This document shows positions 1 to 5,516 of a stretch of 5,516 nucleotides of DNA, piece by piece. The position numbers were made by a program, and so were the translations under genes. The notes beneath the pieces were generated by a model. That model was not told where the DNA came from. It did not search any database and saw nothing but the letters and a program-made list of their open reading frames with translations. Origin of the DNA: Verrucomicrobiales bacterium (GTDB lineage Bacteria; Verrucomicrobiota; Verrucomicrobiia; Limisphaerales; UBA1100); the NCBI GenBank assembly GCA_003517285.1, contig DPAW01000371.1, positions 1-5,516 on the forward strand. Reading direction: 5' to 3'. Position 1 is the first letter of the stretch. Each line of letters begins with the position of its first letter.

Positions 1-222
1 TGGTGGAGGCGGCGGGAATTGAACCCGCGTCCTGAGTAAATTAACCATGAACCTCTACATGCTTAGTCCGGATTCGTTTTTCGGTGGCGGGATAATGACC
101 GGACACAAATCCCACAACCTAGTACGCATGAAAAAAGTTTCGGTTCAATGCGCGCGATCTCCGCAGATCCCCTAGCCGTCTGTCGTCGCCTGCACCCCCT
201 AGTCGGCGTCAAGGGGCAGACG

Positions 223-244
223 TCGCGGATTAATTAGGCCGCGA
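223..244 (-). other. tmRNA hairpin enclosing the tag stop codon (helix 5-like)
   Basis: On the minus strand TCGCGG (244-239) pairs with CCGCGA (228-223), a perfect 6-bp stem around a 10-nt loop that carries the TAA stop codon of the tag. A stem around the end of the tag frame is normal in tmRNA. The last alanine codons lie in the 5' strand of the stem, so the helix must open as the tag is translated. Confidence 0.75.
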
Positions 245-263
245 GAGCCAATTCTTCGTTGGC
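234..263 (-). other. tmRNA tag reading frame (ANEELALAA, stop)
   Basis: The resume codon GCC at 263-261 opens a frame reading Ala-Asn-Glu-Glu-Leu-Ala-Leu-Ala-Ala, closed by TAA at 236-234. The terminal LALAA is the usual degron recognised by ClpXP and other proteases, and the opening A-N matches the common start of bacterial tags. The tag is 9 residues as encoded and becomes 10 with the alanine carried by the tmRNA itself. The boundaries are read directly from the sequence. The choice of resume codon rests on comparison with known tags. Confidence 0.93.
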
Positions 264-371
264 AGTTGATTTTTGGTAAGGCTGATTTACGAGGTTCCAA
301 ACCATCCTCGGCATGCAATTCATGACGCGTCCACACAGTCGAATCCAGAACGCCCCCTGAAATGTCATCGG

Positions 372-400
372 ATTATCGCTGAAATCATTCACTGGGTCAA
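372..400 (-). promoter_or_regulatory. Sigma70-type promoter of ssrA
   Basis: On the minus strand a TTGACC -35 box (400-395) and a GATAAT -10 box (377-372) are separated by exactly 17 bp, each matching consensus at 5 of 6 bases. The mature tmRNA 5' end at 357 lies 14 bases past the -10 box. The primary transcript would therefore carry a leader of roughly 8 nt, removed by RNase P, which is how tmRNA 5' ends are normally made. A strong promoter suits an abundant stable RNA. Confidence 0.8.
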
Positions 401-469
401 GATATCGACTGCTAAAAACCCCTGTTTGGCTTGATTTTAAGGTGTTTTAAAGCCAAAACAACCGCGCTC

Positions 470-2188
<1,719 letters not shown>

Positions 2189-2202
2189 TAAATACGACAA
2201 CT

Positions 2203-2210
2203 AAAGGAGG
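2203..2210 (+). promoter_or_regulatory. Consensus Shine-Dalgarno sequence at unusually long spacing
   Basis: AAAGGAGG is a near-perfect match to the 16S anti-Shine-Dalgarno sequence and lies just after the ilvD stop. The only usable in-frame start downstream is ATG at 2232, with 21 bases between, against the usual 5-10. The intervening in-frame codons (ACG AGC CCA TCC CAG TTT GGC) offer no ATG, GTG or TTG. Confidence 0.5.
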
Positions 2211-2231
2211 ACGAGCCCATCCCAGTTTGGC

Positions 2232-2705
2232 ATGAACAAAGCGGCGGTCATTCAGAAGATTTTGGAAGTACTCCGGTCAGAGTTGGAGACGTATGTCCGG
2301 GCCGCAAAGTTCTCCCACGCCGAAGCGACGGCTGAAGAAAACCGCGCGGAAAACAAATACGACACCCGTGGCCTAGAGGCCTCCTATCTCGCGGCCGGCC
2401 AAGCCAATAAGGTGGCAGAACTGGAATCAGCTCTAGAGGCCTTTGAGGGGCTCAAGGAGCAACCTGCATCAGATGCCGTTGAAATCGGTTCCCTGATCGA
2501 ACTGCAACAGGATGGATTTGTGGAATGGTACTTTGTCGGCCCCACTGCCGGCGGCACGGAGATTGAGATAGACGGCACCGAGGTACTGGTCATCACGCCA
2601 GAATCTCCTTTGGGCAGTCAGATCATGGGACTGGAGGCCGGAGCGAAAGGTTCCCTGGAATTAGGAGGCCGAACCCAAAAGGCTGTGGTCCAAGCCGTTC
2701 TGTAA
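2232..2705 (+). CDS. GreA/GreB-like transcription factor (small Gre-family protein)
   Basis: Gre factors enter the secondary channel of RNA polymerase with an N-terminal coiled coil and promote cleavage of backtracked RNA. The 157-residue product has that plan: a charged helical hairpin over residues 1-75, with the turn near EENRAENKYDTRGLEASY, and a beta-rich C-terminal half containing VITPESPLGSQIMG (residues 120-133), the SPLG signature of the Gre C-terminal FKBP-like domain. My hand alignment of the tip with GreA DLSENAEY puts N37 and E40 where GreA has its Asp and Glu, so the metal-binding Asp appears replaced, although E36 adjoins it. The ENKYDTRGLEASYLAAGQ stretch recalls a separate GreA/B-like family rather than GreA itself. 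The gene starts 43 bp after ilvD and may be cotranscribed with it. Its stop lies 6 bp from that of the opposing gene, and no terminator hairpin is visible. Family placement is fairly firm; the biochemical activity is not. Confidence 0.8.
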   Translation: MNKAAVIQKILEVLRSELETYVRAAKFSHAEATAEENRAENKYDTRGLEASYLAAGQANKVAELESALEAFEGLKEQPASDAVEIGSLIELQQDGFVEWYFVGPTAGGTEIEIDGTEVLVITPESPLGSQIMGLEAGAKGSLELGGRTQKAVVQAVL

Positions 2706-2711
2706 TCGCCC

Positions 2712-3980
2712 TTATTCTTCGCGACGTTTCGTTGGCAGCTTCCGGAATGGCCCGGCCTTGATCCCCTCGGCATAGATTTCCCAAACCACAATCTTTCCAG
2801 TGGCAAAAGTACGACCGAGCTCTTTGCCCGCCTTATTGAACAACACCCACTGGTGTCCCACATAGGTATTCTGCGCGTACCCTTCCTCCGGCCGCAGATT
2901 GTCCTGATAGGTTTGCAGCTCCCCACTGAAATCCACCCAGCGCACCACAACCGGTTCACTGGTTTTATTGATAAACTGAATCTTCGTTTGCGTGGCGTTG
3001 TGGTTGATCTGCGTGCGCGGCAACACCTCCTGCAACTGAGCCACCTCGGGATAATACAACTGGCCATTATGCACCAATTCCAACTCGCGCAAGCCCACCA
3101 GTTTAAAAAGCGGTTGCAGGTTGGCAATCTGATTGCCGGTGAGATGCAGCGTACGCAGAGCTTTCATCGCCTCCAAACCATCCAATCCCACGATCTTGTT
3201 GCTGCCGAGATTCAATTCTTTCAGCTGCGCCAGCGCCGTCAGTGGACGCAGGTTCACGACTTGGTTGTTCTGCAGCCTCAACACACGCAGGGATTTTAAA
3301 TTCACTAACGGAGACAAATCCGTGATGCGGTTTTGGTTGAGCGTCAGTGATTCGAGCTTGGTTAGATTGGCCAATGGCCCCAGATTTTCGATCTGGTTTT
3401 GAGTCAAATCCAAGTGCCGCAATTCGCGCAGATTAGCCAACGGCTTCACGTCCGTAATGCGGTTCCCATATACCACCAAGCGCTTGAGCTGCGTGAGCCC
3501 TTCCAGCCCTTGGAGGCTTTGTATTTGGGATAGCCACAGGCTCAGCACCTCCAGCTGACGCAGGTTCGCCAGCGCCTTGATATCGGTCGGCCGGTTATTG
3601 TTCAGATACAACACGCGGAGCTTGGCGCATTGGCTAAGCGGCGTGAGGTCCGTAACTTGGTTGTGATCGAGATAAAGCGACTCTAGATTCTCCAGCTGCG
3701 CCACAGGCGTCAGATCATTTATCCGGTTATTGTGCACCCACAGATGTTTGAGATTGGGCAGCTGCGTCAATGGCGTCAGGTCGGTCACATCCTTTCTAGC
3801 CAAACCCACCCGTTCGATCTTGCGATAATCCTCAGGGGTCAGGTCAATATCCACTGGCTTACCCGCCGCACTGTGCAGAGCCACCGCAATAGCCGCCTGC
3901 GCATTCTGGCTATTGTGCCGGGGCGCCGCAGACAGAAGCCCGCCCAGCATCAAAATCGATATGAGAACCGCAAATCGCAC
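2712..3980 (-). CDS. Secreted leucine-rich-repeat protein with C-terminal VHL-beta-like domain
   Basis: This 422-residue exported protein has no assigned function. Residues 1-19 form a signal peptide (basic start, hydrophobic core, SAA before P20) with no lipobox cysteine. Residues 40-66 look like a cap (DLTPEDYRKIERVGLARKDV). Residues 67-308 are eleven uninterrupted 22-residue leucine-rich repeats of the internalin/SDS22 kind. Residues 331-405 resemble the beta domain of the von Hippel-Lindau protein, with NKTSEPVVVRWVDFSGE and TYVGHQWVLF. The tail is basic (FRKLPTKRREE). The start is GTG at 3980: an in-frame TAA at 3992-3990 rules out extension, and the next Met (residue 11) would destroy the signal peptide. 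There is no Shine-Dalgarno sequence. The gene converges on the Gre-like gene and diverges from another secreted-protein gene. Leucine-rich repeats usually bind protein ligands, so a recognition or adhesion role is inferred. I see no catalytic domain. Confidence 0.92.
   Translation of the reverse strand: MRFAVLISILMLGGLLSAAPRHNSQNAQAAIAVALHSAAGKPVDIDLTPEDYRKIERVGLARKDVTDLTPLTQLPNLKHLWVHNNRINDLTPVAQLENLESLYLDHNQVTDLTPLSQCAKLRVLYLNNNRPTDIKALANLRQLEVLSLWLSQIQSLQGLEGLTQLKRLVVYGNRITDVKPLANLRELRHLDLTQNQIENLGPLANLTKLESLTLNQNRITDLSPLVNLKSLRVLRLQNNQVVNLRPLTALAQLKELNLGSNKIVGLDGLEAMKALRTLHLTGNQIANLQPLFKLVGLRELELVHNGQLYYPEVAQLQEVLPRTQINHNATQTKIQFINKTSEPVVVRWVDFSGELQTYQDNLRPEEGYAQNTYVGHQWVLFNKAGKELGRTFATGKIVVWEIYAEGIKAGPFRKLPTKRREE
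2766..2990 (-). other. VHL-beta-like domain (residues 331-405 of the LRR protein)
   Basis: Compared from memory with human pVHL, N338 aligns with N78, W348 with W88, Y358 with Y98, T372 with S111, Y373 with Y112, G375 with G114, H376 with H115 and W378 with W117. Spacings N to W (10), W to Y (10), S/T to H (4) and H to W (2) are identical in both. Only the Y to S/T interval differs, by one residue. W88, Y98, S111, H115 and W117 form the pocket that holds hydroxyproline of HIF-alpha in pVHL. The eukaryotic alpha domain that binds elongin C is absent. That the domain is VHL-like is well supported. That it binds hydroxyproline is inference. Confidence 0.85.
3057..3782 (-). repeat. Eleven tandem 66-bp leucine-rich-repeat units
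   Basis: The coding region for residues 67-308 divides with no remainder into eleven units of 22 codons (66 bp). The protein consensus is DLxPLxxLxxLxxLxLxxNxIx. Units begin at residues 67, 89, 111, 133, 155, 177, 199, 221, 243, 265 and 287. Unit 4 (133-154) lacks the usual Asn, having SLWLSQIQ, and unit 11 ends irregularly (LVHNGQL), as expected of a last repeat. The copies have drifted at the DNA level, so this is an old protein repeat and not a recent DNA expansion. Confidence 0.93.
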
Positions 3981-3987
3981 GAGAGAG

Positions 3988-4016
3988 AGTTAAGCGAATT
4001 CCGCTCGTTGTGACAA
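3988..4016 (-). promoter_or_regulatory. Possible promoter of the LRR-VHL gene
   Basis: On the minus strand TTGTCA (4016-4011, 5 of 6 to consensus) and TTAACT (3993-3988, 3 of 6) are 17 bp apart. Transcription from this site would begin at about 3981, right at the GTG start codon, giving a leaderless or nearly leaderless message. That fits the absence of a Shine-Dalgarno sequence. The -10 box is poor, so this is tentative. Confidence 0.3.
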
Positions 4017-4024
4017 ATGATTCC

Positions 4025-4052
4025 TTGAACACCTGCCCACAATTTCTAGACT
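4025..4052 (+). promoter_or_regulatory. Candidate promoter of the PA14/LamG gene
   Basis: TTGAAC (4025-4030) and TAGACT (4047-4052) are separated by 16 bp, each matching the sigma70 consensus at 4 of 6 bases. The expected start near 4059 leaves a leader of about 19 nt that includes the GAGGA ribosome binding site. The position is right but the boxes are only moderate matches. Confidence 0.42.
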
Positions 4053-4062
4053 TATTCCTGCT

Positions 4063-4068
4063 TGAGGA
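4063..4068 (+). promoter_or_regulatory. Ribosome binding site of the PA14/LamG gene
   Basis: TGAGGA lies 9 bases upstream of ATG 4078, a normal spacing. It supports that start, which is followed at once by a clean signal peptide. Confidence 0.6.
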
Positions 4069-4077
4069 CGGCCTCTA

Positions 4078-5516
4078 ATGAAATTGCCCTTTCCTATCAT
4101 TGCCGGCGCTCTGTTCGCCGGCCTGACCGTTGCGGCGGATCAGGTGACCACCCAGAATGGTTCCATTCTAGTGGGCAAAGCCCAAATCGCCCAAAATGGT
4201 CAGGTGCAAATCGCCGGCCAAACCCTGCCGCCCGAGCAGGTCCAACGGATTATCTTTGAATCCAATGCCCTACAACCCGGGCTCAGTGGAGTCACCTTCA
4301 ATTTATATCAGGGCAACTGGAACGCCCTTCCGAATTTCACCCAGCTCTCGATCGACAAGAGCGGCACCATGTCCACCAACCGCCTCGACTTGTCTCCGTT
4401 GGAACTCGACGGAGCCAACCGGATTTTCCGATTAAACCACGGCGACACCATGGATCGATGGAGCGCTCCGCCGATCGAGGGTCGGCCCTTTACCATCAGC
4501 GCCACCGTGATGGCCCTGGGCGATGGTGTCTTGGTGGCGCAAGGCGGCAATCAAAACGGCATGGCGTTGTATCTGCAAAATGGTCATTTGAATTTTGTAA
4601 CGCGCATCAAAAATGAAAACACCATTGCGCGCGATCAACTGCCATTCCCCCTGCACGAACCGGTCAAGGTGCTGGCTGAATTCCGTCGCGACATGCAACT
4701 GGTACTCACGGTTGATGATCGCGAAGCCGCTCGGGTGGAGGCACCCGGCATGTTGCCCGCCCGACCGCCGGAAGGATTGAGCGTTGGCTTCGATCAACGC
4801 CGCTCGGGTTTGGGTTTATACCGTAATGATCATCATTTTCAGGGAGAACTTCGCAACGTCCAACTCCGCGTCATGGGCATGGGCCTGGTGTATCGCGGCA
4901 AATTGAACGTGGCACAGGATGGCGACTACACTTTCAATATCAGTGCCGACGCCGCCACCGAACTGAAGATCAACACCCGCCCGGTTACCAGCGGCAAAGC
5001 CGTGCGGCTTACAGCCGGCTCGCATTCGTTCCAGATGACGTACGCGCAACTGGCCACTCCCGCGCAATCCGGTGCCCGGGAGAATCTCACTTTGGATTGG
5101 TCAGGCCCCGGTCTGAATCGCCAGCCGCTCACCGCCCTGCCCGACCCGCAGGCTCCTTCCTGGCATCCAGCGGACACCGCCATCCCGTCCGCCGGCATTC
5201 TGACTATGGACGGATCGTTTCTCGCCCAAACCGTCAATCACGTGAACCGTAACCATATCCAGTTTGGTGAAACCAAACTCGAACGCCAAACTGTCAGCAC
5301 CTTGTTCCTCCGGCCACTGTCCATTTTTGAAACTCGTGAACTGGTCGACAAACCCGCCGGTGTGCTGCGCATCGACGGCACTTTCAGCGAGGGTAAACTG
5401 CTGCGGGTCGACAAGGAAACCGTGACCCTCAGCAACATTTTGTTCGGCCTCAAAACCCTGAAGCGCGGCATCGACGCCGTGGCGGTCGTGGTCAATCCCG
5501 CCACGCCCATTGATCC
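4078..5516 (+). CDS. Secreted protein with PA14-like and LamG-like domains (3' end outside the window)
   Basis: The frame is open for 479 codons to the window edge, so the C-terminus is missing. Residues 1-20 are a signal peptide (MKLPFPIIAG, hydrophobic core, VAA before D21). Residues 27-63 form a short beta-rich module (NGSILVGK...IIFE). Residues 68-110 (PGLSGVTFNLYQGNWNALPNF) resemble the opening of a PA14 domain, and residues 268-345 (YRGKLNVAQDGDYTFNISAD, then VRLTAGSHSFQMTY, then LTLDWSGPG) its closing part. Between them, about 115-266, sits a concanavalin/LamG-like segment (PFTISATVMALGDG, MALYLQNGHLNFVTR, FQGELRNVQLRV). Residues 378-414 and 433-474 look like further copies of the first module. 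PA14 and LamG folds usually bind glycans or proteins, so an exported binding protein is likely; no catalytic motif is visible. It diverges from the LRR-VHL gene, 97 bp away. I recognise the domains but not the gene. Confidence 0.85.
   Translation, partial: MKLPFPIIAGALFAGLTVAADQVTTQNGSILVGKAQIAQNGQVQIAGQTLPPEQVQRIIFESNALQPGLSGVTFNLYQGNWNALPNFTQLSIDKSGTMSTNRLDLSPLELDGANRIFRLNHGDTMDRWSAPPIEGRPFTISATVMALGDGVLVAQGGNQNGMALYLQNGHLNFVTRIKNENTIARDQLPFPLHEPVKVLAEFRRDMQLVLTVDDREAARVEAPGMLPARPPEGLSVGFDQRRSGLGLYRNDHHFQGELRNVQLRVMGMGLVYRGKLNVAQDGDYTFNISADAATELKINTRPVTSGKAVRLTAGSHSFQMTYAQLATPAQSGARENLTLDWSGPGLNRQPLTALPDPQAPSWHPADTAIPSAGILTMDGSFLAQTVNHVNRNHIQFGETKLERQTVSTLFLRPLSIFETRELVDKPAGVLRIDGTFSEGKLLRVDKETVTLSNILFGLKTLKRGIDAVAVVVNPATPID

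Larger units (their letters stand above)
1..357 (-). ncRNA. ssrA: Transfer-messenger RNA (tmRNA, SsrA), one-piece, complete
   Basis: This RNA rescues stalled ribosomes: it enters the A site charged with alanine, supplies a short reading frame and tags the unfinished protein for proteolysis, working with SmpB. Read on the minus strand, the 3' end shows a T arm (stem GCGGG, loop TTCAATT, stem CCCGC), the acceptor strand CGCCTCC and an encoded ACCA at positions 4-1. The 5' end starts GGGGGCG at 357-351 and pairs with that acceptor strand over 7 bp with one G-U pair. It is followed by the conserved TGGATTCGAC of the tRNA-like D region. The tag frame, a stop-codon hairpin and C-rich/G-rich stretches fitting pseudoknots (about 160-220) lie between. 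The conserved GGACTAAGCATGTAG is present near 75-61. The length of 357 nt is usual for one-piece tmRNA. It is transcribed divergently from ilvD. The terminator would lie outside the window. Confidence 0.97.

Noticed and set aside
1..33. A separate tRNA gene suggested by the T arm and CCA end
   Set aside because: The matching acceptor strand is at 351-357, next to TGGATTCGAC, with a tag frame between. This is the tRNA-like domain of tmRNA, with no anticodon arm.
388..416. TTCACT - 17 bp - GCTAAA as an ilvD promoter
   Set aside because: It matches only 4 of 6 and 3 of 6 bases and lies over the ssrA promoter region. It is too weak to annotate.
431..469. TTG at 431 as the ilvD start
   Set aside because: It would add [13 protein letters not shown], which is unlike IlvD N-termini, and there is no ribosome binding site before it. 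ATG 470 gives the usual start and length.
2690..2730. A bidirectional terminator between the converging Gre-like and LRR-VHL genes
   Set aside because: Only 6 bp separate the stops, and I find no stable hairpin with a T run on either strand.
2618..3402. Frames overlapping the LRR-VHL gene on both strands (2618-3127 minus, 2853-3299 plus, 3133-3402 plus)
   Set aside because: The LRR frame is proven by its eleven regular repeats, signal peptide and VHL-like domain. The others show no domain and look like shadows of the repeats.
3057..3782. CRISPR-like or satellite repeat, suggested by regular 66-bp spacing
   Set aside because: The periodicity is that of 22-codon leucine-rich repeats. The DNA copies are divergent and there are no conserved repeats alternating with spacers.
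4308..5510. Minus-strand frames opposite the PA14/LamG gene (for example 4432-4797 and 5238-5510)
   Set aside because: The plus-strand frame is open for 479 codons with a signal peptide, ribosome binding site and recognisable domains. The antisense frames have none of these.

Overview
The window reads as chromosomal DNA of a Verrucomicrobiota or Planctomycetota-type (PVC group) bacterium. The grounds are indirect. Two secreted proteins have architectures I associate with that group: leucine-rich repeats plus a VHL-like domain, and PA14 plus LamG-like domains. Shine-Dalgarno signals are weak or oddly placed. The tmRNA tag ANEELALAA is a typical bacterial tag but I cannot assign it to a lineage. 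No mobile element, CRISPR array or sign of recent transfer is visible, and coding is dense on both strands.

Layout. Positions 1-357 (minus) hold a complete one-piece tmRNA gene (ssrA). Its encoded CCA end lies at the first base of the window, and a good sigma70-type promoter precedes it. A 112-bp divergent spacer separates it from ilvD (470-2188, plus), dihydroxy-acid dehydratase of branched-chain amino acid synthesis. A small GreA/GreB-like transcription factor gene (2232-2705, plus) follows 43 bp later, probably in the same transcript. It meets tail to tail, with 6 bp between, a minus-strand gene (2712-3980) for a secreted protein with eleven exact 22-residue leucine-rich repeats and a C-terminal domain strongly resembling the beta domain of the von Hippel-Lindau tumour suppressor. 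A 97-bp divergent spacer then leads to a long plus-strand gene (4078 to beyond the window end) for a second secreted protein with PA14-like and LamG-like segments.

How the parts relate. The left half is housekeeping: ribosome rescue, Ile/Val/Leu synthesis and an RNA polymerase accessory factor, with no obvious functional link beyond adjacency. The right half is a divergent pair of exported proteins built from binding modules, which suggests recognition or adhesion in the periplasm or outside the cell. The most notable item is the VHL-like domain: all five positions that form the hydroxyproline pocket in human pVHL are kept at near-identical spacing (one by Ser to Thr). This raises the possibility of recognition of hydroxyproline-containing ligands by a bacterial protein.
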